Made by a program: the position numbers and the translations under genes
Source: Diospyros lotus
Taxonomy: Eukaryota; Streptophyta; Magnoliopsida; Ericales; Ebenaceae
NCBI RefSeq assembly: GCF_014633365.1
Contig: NC_068352.1
Span: forward strand, 26,135,310-26,199,309
Length of the DNA stretch: 64,000 bases
Reading direction: 5' to 3'
Notes under the pieces: generated by a model
The model's database searches: none
Told to the model about the DNA's origin: nothing
Seen by the model: the letters and a program-made list of their open reading frames with translations, nothing else
In this document: positions 21,483-33,765 of the stretch, piece after piece
Layout of the letters: the number at the start of each line of letters is the position of its first letter
How positions within the stretch are numbered: position 1 is the first letter of the stretch

Positions 21483-24383
21483 TGTAACACTCGAGAATAA
21501 TTTTGAGGATAAAATGATATTTGATAAAGGGCATAATTGGAATTTTGAAAAATAAGACTATAGGGCACACTAACACAGCTTTGGACGACCGAATTAGTCA
21601 GAGGGAGTACCTCGGACCCTAGATAGTCGAGGAAAATGGTATAGTATCGACAAACAATTAAAATTATAATTTTTAGTAATAAAAGAAATGAGATCGGAAA
21701 CAGTTTTCGGTACAGCAAAAATACAGCTGCCAATTAGGTCGTATTACCGAATTGCTGTAAACGACATCCAAAAAGTCAACAGAGAGTGTCAAGGACTAGT
21801 ATTCGATGTATAGAACAACTCTTAAGTGGTTTCAGGTTGAATCGATTGGATTTAAGGTCAAATAAATCAGTCGAGCCTAAGTGTAATTTTTTAAAAATTA
21901 CCCGAGGGAGGTTTAAACGGTAATTTTTCAAAAGTTTCAAGGGAGAAATGAGAAATACTAATCTTGAGGGTCTTAGTGAGAGTGTTAGAAAGATCAGGGG
22001 CTTGAGGATAAGGACCAAAATGCAAAACAAAATTTCATGGGGGCCTAACTATAATTTTCAGAAATTTCGCACGTACATGGCATATTTGGCCGAGATTTTG
22101 GCCTGATTTTCCGGCGATTTGGGCAGCCTAGGGTCGTCAGGGAGTGGCCTAGGGTGGTCTAGGAAGCGTGGGGAAGAAGCCTTGGCCGGAGATCGGCCAC
22201 GTGGGGGTGGATTTTGGCTATAAATAGCCAAGGGTTTCGGCCGAGAAGGAAGCACCAAATCGAGCTCGTTTTTGAACGATTTTTGGAGCTTTGATAGAGG
22301 GCTTTTGGTCTCTAGGAGTCAAGGATCATTTTGGGATCAATTTGAGGCGTTTTGGAGTAGGTTTGAGGGTGTTTCGAAGGTGGCCAGAAAAGCCCTAGGC
22401 GAACCGCCACTGAGACCTGCAACTCGAGTTTTAAAGCACTTTCCGGCGTCCTTTCGACTTAAAACCAGTGGGGTTAGGATCGACTCTTCATGGGCTTTCA
22501 GGTGGTACTCGTTTCGTGGTGATCGGCGCAACCACCGGCGGCCGACTCAAGGTTGAAGAAGGTGGCGCGTGACTGCCACGCACCAGCCCAAACCAGTCAG
22601 CCACGCGCCCGCGCGTGAGGGCGCATGAGACCTCAGGTAATTTTGAATTTTTTTTATTATTTTAAGAAAATTAAATTATGAATTATGATGCAAGAAAATT
22701 TGGAAAAATGTTGGAGAGAATGGTCATTTTATAATTTTCAAAATAAATAAGACCTATAAAAAATAGGAAGAGGAATTAGAAAATCCTTAGAAAATTTTGG
22801 GAGTTAGGAATTAATTATTTATGAATTGTTATGAAGAGAAATCAAGGAAAAATCTTGAGTAGGCATTTATTAGAATTTTTGAGGAGAAATATAAAGAAAA
22901 TAGGAAAAATTATGAAAAAATTGAAAAAATAGATATTGATATGATTTTGAACAAACGTGATGACTAGGGTATCGTAGAAGCTCGAGGTTAAAGTATAAGA
23001 GCGTCGGGCGCAAGAATCGAGGCTAGGCTCACAAACCGAGGCAGGCACGCAAATCGAGGCAACTCGCGCTCTTCAAGAAAGTTGAATTACAAAGTAAGTG
23101 TTCGCCCCCAACTTTGTTTGACTTGTGAGTGGTTCTACCCGAAAAGACTTTAAGTGACACGTGAATGGTTTACTGTGAATGTTCATCCCTATGGCTTGGT
23201 TTATTATGGTTGTCCAAACAATTATTTACACATGCATTGAATTTCGTACGGTAAATTGCATACATTGAGATGTTGATTTTATGCATGTTATGATTTTTCG
23301 GCATTGGCTTGTTTTGTGTCGTCCATGTGGGACGTGGGATGGTAACTTGTGACGTAGCCCAGAGTGACAGCACTCGGGATGCGTACCTATGATTAATGTT
23401 AGGTGACCCACTTGGGACGGGGCTGAAACGGACTTCACCCTACGGGACCCAAGTGGCGGGGCTGAGAGTGGACACCACCCCGGTTGTTGGCTCAAGTGGC
23501 GGGGCTGCGAGTGGACACCACCCCGGTTGTTGGCTCAAGTGGCGGGGCTGCGAGTGGACACCACCCCAGGTTCCTTTGAGCGATAGCATTAATGCTGAGG
23601 TGACGGCGTTTTAGAGGATAGTGCTGATTTGACACTCTTGGGGCTAGGGTTGCGTTGGGTTTTGGAATGCTTTTGAGTTGGAGCATAAAGCCTAACAATG
23701 ACAATGGGTGATTCCCGGGTTCATATGTCGAGGTTGTCCCTCCTAAGCAGGATTGTTTTGCCAATGGGCCGAAGTGGTTGTGTCGCCCTTAGAGAGATTG
23801 CATTTTCCCCGGTTAGGGTTAAGTACTGTGTGGGATTCTCTTAGGCTGGTGCATGTCGGGATTTATCGATTTTGTATATGATTTTTCATATCTGCATGAG
23901 AACGTTTTTGAACTCTCACTTAGATGATTCAGCATCTAATTTGGACTATGTCCCTGGAATATTCAAACGTTTCAGGTGAAAACAGTGGTGCCAAGGGAAA
24001 GAATACCATCGAGATGTAGCGGCTGTGTTTAGTTTTCGTAGGTTTTGTCCATGATTACGATGTTCAGAGGTTATGTAATATTTTGATATTTTCATGTGAA
24101 ACATCGATTTGGTTATTGTAAAGGAATTGTCGGTCATATATCATTGAGGTTTCGATCTTGCTTCCGCTGATGTGATTGTTAATACCTGTCTTAGTTTATT
24201 TATTATTAAATTTTGATATGCTAAGAAGGTACGATCGGGATTGACGGGAAATGATTATGATGAATGTATATGTAATGAGAGACTTATGTTGTGTGTTTGA
24301 TGTTGAAAAAAAAATATATATATATATATATATATTCCCAAAATCTCGAGTTAACGCTCATTGTGGGAAAACGGGGCGTTACA
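21483..24383 (-). mobile_element. Solo LTR 2, 2.90 kb, same family as solo LTR 3
   Basis: On the minus strand it begins TGTAACGCCCCG and ends GAGTGTTACA. A perfect GCTTC duplication flanks it (21478-21482 and 24384-24388). It aligns in inverted orientation with 29521-32652 over most of its length, including 'gattcagcatctaatttgga', 'ggtgcatgtcgggatttatc' and the 43-bp repeat block. No internal retrotransposon domain is attached. Confidence 0.85.
23453..23571. repeat. 43-bp tandem repeat, three units, within solo LTR 2
   Basis: Units starting gtggcggggctg begin at 23453, 23496 and 23539, the third incomplete. Solo LTR 3 has two units at the equivalent place (about 30327-30403), so copy number changed after the family diverged. 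Confidence 0.8.
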
Positions 24384-26147
24384 GCTTCCTCTTTGAAATT
24401 ATTGTTTACGGACCCTATTTTTCATAAATTCTCATTTATTCACTTCGAAAAGATCACGTAGCATTGGATCTTTTATAGAATCCACATCCCTCTATAAATT
24501 CTTTTTCTCTTTAAGTCGTTCTTGCAACTCTATTTTTTTTGCCTCATTTTGAGCTCGTAACAGTGATTTAGTGTATCATAGGTTTTTCAAAAAATAGTCA
24601 ACCTAGAGATTATGTTCGATATCTACTCACCCACAATAGATTACTCTATAACAAGAATCAAGCCTCCATGACTAGTTTGGTTGTTGTCTTTTTCATTGAG
24701 ATAAGCCATGATGAGGTTATTGTTTGTTGTGCATTAAACACTTGGCTTTGTAAGTCCATTGCTACAATGAGATCAAGTTCATCTTTAGGATTTGAAGACA
24801 AAGATGAAGATGAAGAGGACATGAGATGGAGTGGCTTTTAAACTCATTTTGAAGATAAATGTAAAATGAATTCTTTTCACTTTTATGAAAGGCTAATGAT
24901 AAAATAGATGATAGTGTGTTGCCTTTTATAATAAAAAAAAAACTAAATGAAATGTATGTTGTCATATATGGGATAAAAGTTAGGTAGTGTTAGGGAGTAA
25001 AGTAGTTGTGAAATAAGTGGAGAAAAAAATACGTGGATTAAAGAAGGTGAAAAAATTAGATGAAATATTAAGTGAAAAAAAATTTATGGGATAAATAGTT
25101 AGTTTGATTAAAAATATTAGTTGAATAAATGAGATGGATAAAAAATTAGGTGGATAAACAATTAGTTTGATAAAAATTAGGTGAAAAAAATTAATTAAAA
25201 ATTAGTTGAAAAATTAATTAGAATAACATATTTTGTAAAAACAATTAAAAAATTATGAGAGTAATTATTATTTTTTTATAAAATATGACTAATTATTTTT
25301 AATAATAATATTTTATATTAGATAAATTAATTAATATTAATTAAACAATTATTTATAAAATATACTTTAAAGATGCTTTTTACACCAAATTCGTCTTGAG
25401 AATATTAGAGTGAAAAACAGATTTAGGATTAAAAAATTCGGTGTAGATTCTTTCTCGATACTAAAATAGTTTAAATTTGATATTATATATTGGAGATGCT
25501 CTAAGAAGGTATTTTATTTTATCGTACACGTAACTCATTTGTCACATCACCACAATTGAAGACATGTCGTCTGGCAACTTGATTGTCTTTATTTATTTTT
25601 TATTTCTAATGACTTAAATTTCGAGTTTTACCCGAATAATTAGAAATGTTCTTTTTTTCTTAATTCATCCTTTTTAAGTAAATTTAATTGCAATCACAAT
25701 ATATACATATTTGAAGTAGACATTTGGAAAGTGAATGCCCTCCTTTTGAACCCCGTTTACGTCATGTTGAAGAAACTCTAGCAGGGATAACAAGGTGCAC
25801 CAAAACTCTACTTCTATAAGAATTCGAACCTCCAATATTCAATTTAACCTTCTAATGCTTTATCGTAATTTAACCTTTTAATACTATTTAACCTTTTAAT
25901 GCTTTATCGTTGTGCCATGCTTCTAGGGACAAGCTCGTAGTGTTTACTAATTGGAAGTGTAACCGCGTGGAGCATTCAGTACTCTCGTTTATAGAAAATT
26001 GTTGCTTTCCTTAGCCTACGTTTAGGGGAATTTTATGAAAATTTTAATTTAATTAAATTATAGAACAAACATATTAGACTAAACACATTATTCCTGTAGA
26101 TCAGTGCCTCATGGATCAAGCCCATGGACCTAAGTTGGATCACCTCA
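24384..26147. other. Intergenic DNA with possible decayed DNA transposon
   Basis: On the minus strand from about 24838 there is a Ser-rich start (MSSSSSSSLSSNPKDELDL) followed by frame-broken sequence to about 24480. It is loosely like the N-terminal part of plant PIF/Harbinger-type proteins, but too degraded to assign. The region 24900-25500 is AT-rich with short repeats and ends in 'attggagatgctctaagaa'. From 25500 to 26147 I see no gene. Confidence 0.35.
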
Positions 26148-28643
26148 GGTAACATTTCGATAATTTGAAAATAATTAATAAATATTAATTATTATATTTG
26201 TGATGATTAATGAATATTCATTGGTTTAAAGAAAATATTAATTTATTTTGGGTTAAGAGATGGGCAATTAATTATAGGAAATTTGAGGGTATGAGAATTA
26301 TTAATAAGTGGGGTGTGATAATTTCCAGAAGTAATAATGTCTAAATGGAATTTTCTGGAAATGTGCTGGGATTGCTTTAAATTTAATGATGCGAGTATAT
26401 ATGTTGAAGGAGTGGCTGGTGCGCGTGCGCAAGGAGGAAGGCGAGGTCGCGAGATCGAGGCTTAGGGTCGTGCATGCTGGGGAGGTTTTAAGCTGGAATT
26501 TTTCCAAACCAAGAACGCCCAAAACAACGTAGTTTTGAGGCGCACATGTGAGGAAAAATTGGAAGAAATTCAAGAGAAATCGTGAGAAATTCAGATTAAT
26601 TAAGGTTTAAATATATAAGTGAGTAGAGTAAATTATGCGGGTAAATCTGTACGGTTGAAATTTTATTTAGTATGCCATTTTACTAATTTTAGTTGAATTA
26701 AAATATTTTATAGCGTGTGGTAATTTAGCGGTGTGTGGGTGTATAAACACTGAAATTAACTAATTAAAGGCAAGCTCTTTACTCCCTTGCGAGTGTCCTT
26801 CGATTTATGGATTTCATTTCCTTCTGTAATTCGATTTGATTCTAAAAATTATTTATATACGTTATGGACATTTATTGTGAGAATTTTATTAAGTTAAATT
26901 AAATAGGAGACTTCCAGGGTTTTATTTGATAAAAGCTTACGGGATATCGTATCGCCTTTACTTTCTTGGGAAAGCTGCCGAACCTGGTTGGGGTTAGGTT
27001 CCTAGTGAGTTAATTATGGTTGTGGGTACCTTTCGGGGTGAGTTGTTATAATTGGGAGTCAAAAGATATGTCCATGTGAGTTATAGGGTGTGGAGTACAA
27101 AGCTACTGACTGTTGACCATTGGATCATGGCAGTCAATGACTGAATGTATGGGTGTCAGTTATTAGCTGTTATAACAGACTATAGACGGGTCGGAAAAGA
27201 TGGTACCATCAGGCACCTACCATTGATGTGTGCGTATCATGATGTGGTTATGGTTTCTATGGGTGTGAGTGGTAATAACAGGTGGTGTGAGCTGTCGTTC
27301 GGTGAGATAATGCGTTGACTGTTTGGTAACATTGAGGCGAACCGTCATCGAACCGAGGGCGGCTGTCGACAGGTTGTTCCTAGTCACGTAATATCGACCG
27401 ATAGTTGGTCACTGTCGACTGGCTCTGCCATTACGTGGTATAATGCATGACATTACAGTGCATGGGATGGGCTTACATTCATTGGGGGTCATGCTTTGTA
27501 TGTACGGGAAAGTGTGCACATTGGCATAACCCGGTTGGCCTGTTGAGTACCGACTTAGGTATGATAGGTGAGCATGTGCATTTAGAGTATTTTGCCTATG
27601 TGGGTTCCTATGTGGGCTCCTATGTGGGCGTAGCATGACCTGATGCTTAGCTTATGGGAGCCTTGTCATCATGTTAATATTGCAAAAGCCATTGCCTTTA
27701 TTATCTGTTACATTGCACGGTTATCGTTCGATGTGGATTGTGATATGGAGTTGACCCTCGATAGCTATGAATGAGAGTTGGGCTCCAGATAGCTATGACT
27801 CGGGAACTCCGGTATTTGGTTGTGGATCGTGGTATGAAGTTGACACTCAATAGCTATGAGTGAGAGCTGGGCTCCAGATAGCTACAACTCGGGAACTCCT
27901 GCATGTGGTTCTAATGGGTGTTTCGGGCTCATGTGGATCGTGTTGTGGGAGCCACGGGCTCATGTATCTTATGCCAGCCAATTCATGGTTGTAGCAAGTT
28001 TGTATGTTGGGACTTGGGTGCCAGGATGTTCATTTCTTATGGGGCCCCAGGGACTATTATATGCATTGTTATATTTATCCTGAGCATAGGTTACCTTGTT
28101 GCACGGTATGACATGGCATTTTTATATACATCATTTCACTTTGTGAGGTGTATTCTGGGTGAGAAATGTATTTCTAACATTACCATTGTTATGTAGCGAG
28201 GCGCATGTCAGGTATGGTTTATTTCTGATTTTATCTTTGTCTTGCCTACATTTGGTAGGATGTACTCTAGTGTGAGTGGTATATCCCCAATCTTACCCAT
28301 ATTATTTTGTTATGCTTGTTAAGCCTTATGGCTCATCTTGTTTTACCATCATTCTAAGTTTGGAAGTTGATGCAGTGGCTGCCAATCTTAGGTGGCTGTG
28401 TGTACAGAGTAATCCCGATCAAAAATATTATTTTGGGATACGAGATGTGATCAAGGGCTCGAATATTATGAATTATTTGATTTGATTGATTGTTGCGTTC
28501 TTATCTATTATTAAGCCCCTGAGTGGTATGGCTTATATCCATTTTGCTTCCATTACTGTGTTATTTTAGGGCAAGACCTAGCCCACGTATTTGAGATATT
28601 AACTACTTCAAATTAAAAATTGAGAAAATTATGGTTCGTGACA
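26148..28643 (+). mobile_element. Solo LTR 4, 2.50 kb, Ty3-gypsy type
   Basis: It is flanked by CCTCA at 26143-26147 and 28644-28648. It starts GGTAACATTTCG (TG to GG at the first base) and ends TTCGTGACA. The interior shares the '(tgctt)gttaagccttatggctca' motif (about 28316-28335) and 'gacttgggtgcc' with solo LTR 1. It includes a duplicated 'gatagctatga(a/g)tgagag(t/c)tgggctccagatagcta' segment at 27755-27900. It carries no internal genes. Confidence 0.8.
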
Positions 28644-29520
28644 CCTCACAAAGGCATTCCATGAACCCAATCTAATTTTCATCTCTCACTCACCCATGGC
28701 ACTTGTTATCAAACCACAGGCATCTAAATAAATAAGTTAGAGAGATTGTTCGACTCTTGTCACCTATTTTAATTGTTATTTTTATTTTTTTCTCAAACAA
28801 TGGTTGTATGCCCGTAAGTTAATTTTAGTAAACAATCCCAACAGAACTTATCGAGCTAACATATTCGAATTATATTTAACATTAGATATAAATGAAAAAC
28901 AATAATCATTATTACTAAAACCACCATCAGTAGTATCCAAAACAGTAAAATCATCCACAAAATTTGTCAAAAACTACTTAAATTGTTACCATAATAACCT
29001 CTACAAAAAATCTATAATTTAGTGACGGATTTAGCGACAAAATTTTTTCATCACTAATTAGAGATGTCTTAGTAACGGATATTCCGTCGCTAAATACACA
29101 TTTATATATATATATAAATATTAGTGAATTTACTAAATGTGACACTTGTAACAGATCACATGGTTGAAAGAATTAATGATTTGTTACTGGCTATCGATTG
29201 TATATATGGTCCTTTGACTGGAAGCGATAGAATTGTTTTATACACTAGTGTCAGAGATTTACCTTTGAGCAGAACCATCCAATGTGAAAGTTGGGGATGC
29301 TCTCTATGTGGTTTCTGTGCAGTGGTATGGAGGCATTTGCTCGTTCGTGAGATCTATTGTCTTCCATCAAATATGGGTGAACATCCTATGCGATCTTAGT
29401 CAGTTGGTGATTGTAGAAATCCTTGATTAAGGAATGTATGATCGAAAATGAATTTTTAATGTCAAAAGAGTTTTAGTGTGTCATCTCGATCACTCCATAC
29501 TAGATTTTACATAGTTACCT
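28644..29520. other. Spacer between solo LTRs; CACTA-like remnant inside
   Basis: AT-rich DNA. At 29003-29095 it holds a CACTA-like terminus. A 91-codon frame at 29124-29399 has no family I recognise and no supporting promoter or splice signals. Confidence 0.35.
29003..29095 (+). mobile_element. CACTA (En/Spm)-like terminus remnant
   Basis: The stretch starts CTCTACAAAAAATC, close to the CACTACAAGAAA terminus, followed by subterminal motifs GTGACGGATTTAGCGAC and, inverted, GGATATTCCGTCGCTAAAT, typical of plant CACTA ends. No partner terminus was found nearby. Confidence 0.5.
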
Positions 29521-32500
29521 TGTAACGCCCCGTTTTCCCACAACGTGCATTACCTCGAGATTTCGAGAATTTTTTTTGTTTGTTTTTTTTTTTTTTTCAA
29601 CATCAAACACACAACATAAGTCCCTCGATATATATACCCTCGTCATAATCATTTCCCGACAATCCCGATCGTACCTTCTTAGCATATCAAAATTTAAGAA
29701 TTAATAGACTAAGACAGGTAATATCAATCACATCAGCGGAAGCAAGATCGAAACCTCAATGATATATAACCGACAATTCCTTTACAATAACCAAATCGAT
29801 GTTTCACATGAAAATATTACATAACCTCTGAACATCGTAATCATAGACAAAACCTACGAAAATTAAACATAACAGCTACATCTCGATGACATTCTTTCCC
29901 TTGGTGCCACTGCTTTCACCTGGAACGTTTGAATATTCCAGGGACATAGTCCAAATTAGATGCTGAATCATCTAAGTGAGAGTTCAAAAACATTTTCATG
30001 CAGATATGAAAAATCATATACAAAATCGATAAATCCCGACATGCACCAGCCTAAGAGAATCCCACACAGTACTTAACCCTAACCGGGGAAAATGCAATCT
30101 CTCTAAAGGCGACACGACCACTTTGGCCCATTGGCAAAACAATCCTGCTTAAGAGGGACAACCTCGACATATGAACCCGGGAATCACCCCATTGTCATTG
30201 TTAGGCTTTACGCTCCAACTCAAAGCAATCCAAAACCCAACGCAACCCTAGCCCCAAGAGTGTCACATCAACATTATCCTCAGAATCGACGTCACCTCGG
30301 CATTAATGCTATTGCTCAAAAGAACCTGGGGTGGTGTCCACTCGCAGCCCCGCCACTTGAGCCAACAACTGGGGTGGTGTCCACTCTCAGCCCCGCCACT
30401 TGAGTCCCGTAGGGTGAAGTCCGTCTCAGCCCCATCCCAAGTAGGTCACCTAGCATTAATCCTAGGTACGCATCCCGAGTGCTGTCACTCTAGGCTACGT
30501 CACAGGTTACCAACCCACGTCCCGCATGGACGTCACAAAACAAGCCAATGCCAAAAAATCATAACATGCATAAAATCAACATCTCAATGTATGCAATTTA
30601 CCGTACGAAATTCAATGCATGTGTAAATAATTATTTGGACAACAATAATAAACCAAGCCATAGGGATGAACATTTACAGTAAACCATTCACATGTCACTC
30701 AAGATCCTTTCGGGTAGAACCACTTACAAGTCAAAACAAAGTTGGGGGCGAACACTCATCTTGGGCTAAATTCAAGATTCCTCGAAATGCATGCCTGATC
30801 GACCTCGATTCTCGTGCCAGGCAGTCTTTAGTTCAAATTCGAGCATCAACGATACCCTAGACATCATGTGCATTCAAAGGGAAATTAATATCTATTTTCC
30901 CAATTTTCTCCTTATTTTTCTTTAATTTCTTCCTATTTTTCTCTCGATAATTTCAAGTAAATACCTCTTCAAGCATTTTTTCTAAATTTTTCTCCATAAG
31001 AATTCATAAAACAATATTTATAAGCCTCTAGAATTTTATGGAAATTTTTCAGATTTTTCTCCTATTTTCTCAAATTTCCATAATTACTTTTCCTTGAGAA
31101 AATTTATTTCTCATCGATTTACTTCGAATATAGTTCAATAAAAATCACAAAAACTCATCAAATAAATCCCTTATCCTTATAGAATTTTCTTAAAATTTTC
31201 TAAAAATTCCTCCTATTTATTTTTTATTTACATTTCCTTTCAAAAATCAAAAATAATTATTTCCTCAAGAAATTTCCAAGATAAAAATTTATCAAAATAA
31301 ACTATTCATCTTTCTTGAATTTCTGAATATTTTTCCAGAATTTTAATTCCTTTAATTCTATTTTTATCGAATTTTTTATATTTTTAGTATTTAAAAAAAT
31401 ACAGAAAATACCTCCGGTCATCTTCTCAAGTGACAGCGGTCGGCGACCTTCTCCGATGGCTGATCTGAAGACACCATATTGAAGCTCTCTTCAAGTCTAT
31501 CACAATGGAACCTTCACATGGCCGAAAAACTTACCGAAAGCTGCCCAATTTGACGATTTACAGTCCGACTCGGGCAAAGCTTTGCGTTTTCCGGCGAGCC
31601 AAATTAACCTTCGATTTGAACTCCGATTGACACGAAAATTTCCAGATCAATTACCCATCGCCTTGCGACCAAAAGCCCCTTATTAGATCGCTCAATCGAT
31701 CACTCTACAACCCGATTTCACCTTCACTCGATATATATATATATACATGCGGCCGAATGCAAAAACACCTCTACACCGCTCCAAAAATTCTGAAACTCTC
31801 CAGAAATGATCCTCTTCCCTCAAGGATCAAAAGCCCCTTATTGGTTTCCCTCGATTCACTCTCAAACTTGAGCGATTTGATGATTCAAATTTGGCCGAAA
31901 CCCTTGGCTATTTATAGCCAAAATCCGACCCCCACATGGCCAATTTCCGGCCAAAGCTTCTTCCCCACACCTCCTAGACCACCCTAGGTCACTCCCTGAT
32001 GGTCCTGAGTTGTCAAATGGCCGGATTTTCTGGCCAAATCTATGGCCAAATCGGCCATGCTTGTACAACTTTCTGAAAATTACACTTTGGCCCTTTGGAA
32101 TTTCTCTTTTGCATTTTGGCCCTTACCCTCAAGCCCCTGATCTCTCTAGCATCATCACTAAGACCCTCAAGATTAGTACTTCTCATTTCTCCCTTGAAAT
32201 TTTTGAAAATTTACCGTTTTGACCTCCCTCGGGCATTTTTAAAAAATTACACTTAGGCCTCATTGATTTATTTGACCTCAAATCCACTCGATTCAATCTG
32301 AAACCACTTAAGGGTTGTTCTACACATCGAATACTAGTCCTTGACACTCTCCGTTGGCTTTTTGGACATCGTTTATAACAATTCGGTAATACGAGCTTAT
32401 TAGCAGCTGTATTTTTGCTGTGCCAAAAATTCTTCCCGATTTCATTTCTTTTTTCACTAAAAATCATAATTTAAATCACTTATCGTTTCTATACAATTTT

Positions 32501-32652
32501 CCTTGGCCATCTAGGGTTCGGGGTACTCCCTCCGACTAATTTGGTCGTCTAAAGCTATATTAGTGTACCCTATAGTCTTATTTTTTTCACAATTCTATTT
32601 ATGCCCTTTATCAAATATTATTTTTGTCCTCAAATTACTCTTGGGTATTACA
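29521..32652 (+). mobile_element. Solo LTR 3, 3.13 kb
   Basis: It starts TGTAACGCCCCG and ends GGGTATTACA, with a perfect TACCT duplication (29516-29520 and 32653-32657). It is the sister of solo LTR 2 in the opposite orientation. The 43-bp repeat block has two units here. It has no internal domain. Confidence 0.86.
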
Positions 32653-33249
32653 TACCTAGTTTTGTGAGTTTAGTTGGTCCATAACTTTCACTCGATTGAG
32701 ATGTGAATCACTGGAAGGATTGTAATGCACCGTAATCGAGAGCCCTTAATAGATTTACAAGAAGTTCTAACTCTATTGCTATTAAGATCGTCTTGGGTTT
32801 TGGGTAGAGCATACTCAAGATTTTTTAAAATACTTTGAAAAAATTGAGAGATTTTTTTAGTAGATCAAAATGTTTGATCAACAAAAAAAAAAGTGACGTA
32901 TCGTGATTACTATATGATTGTAAACTTAAAAGGTCATACCCCAAGTATACAATGCACTGGATTAATGAATTTGAGGTGGTAGACTATTCTTTCACCATTA
33001 AAAATTAATGGAAATTAAATTATTATTAAAAACTAATGATTGATAAAAATATCATTAAGAGTTATGAAATTTGAAAATAAAAAAAAAATGACAATTAAAA
33101 TAAAGAAAGAAAAACAATTGAGGAAACGGGTAGCAAATTGAGTATTTGGGAGCTGAAATTGATTCAGCCTTCTCCCAATTTTTTCTTCATTCTTCCGTCT
33201 GTGATGGCTTCCTTTCTCGGCCATTATATTATATGCGATATAATATATA
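32653..33249. other. Spacer without recognisable features
   Basis: About 600 bp of AT-rich DNA between solo LTR 3 and the Helitron. I see no frame, terminal repeat or RNA signal. Confidence 0.4.
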
Positions 33250-33639
33250 TCTATATAATAAGACACAACTGTTTTCAAAAATGTCTTGATAGATGTGAAT
33301 TGGAAGGCTGAGATCAACTTTAAGTGAAAAATCAATGGCTGAGAATATAAGCACGCGCAAACCAAACACCCCCCTCCCCTACCCCGCCGATTTCTGTCTC
33401 TCTCACAGTCTCACCCATCCCTCTCTCTCACTCTCACTCTTTCTCTCTCTCTCCCCTAAGTCTCCATCTCGCCGTTGCTTGCCATCGTCTTGCAGTAAGT
33501 CTCTCCTCCTTTCTCTCTCTCTGTTTTTGCATCTCCCTCTCTGTGTTGGGTGGGTCAGTTGTATACATAGTGTTGGGTGGGTTAGTTGGGGTCTGACTGC
33601 CTCTCCTTTTTGCTACCAGAGGGGGATGGGCAGAATTGG

Positions 33640-33765
33640 AAGTGGGAGGGGGGGAGTTAAGGGCGTGGGTGGGGAGGGGGAGGGGGAGGGGGAGGGGGAA
33701 ATTGCTGGTCGCGGTGGGGGGGGGAGTTACAGCGGCCAGCGGTCGCGGTTGGGGGGGGAGACCCG
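33640..33765 (+). other. G-run tract with G-quadruplex potential
   Basis: Many runs of three to nine G occur close together (gggaggggg repeats), on the plus strand only. A low-complexity frame passes through it but is simple-sequence, not a recognisable protein. Confidence 0.6.

Noticed and set aside
29124..29399. 91-codon frame between solo LTRs
   Set aside because: No family recognised, no promoter or splice support, and it sits beside a CACTA remnant; kept only as part of the spacer description.
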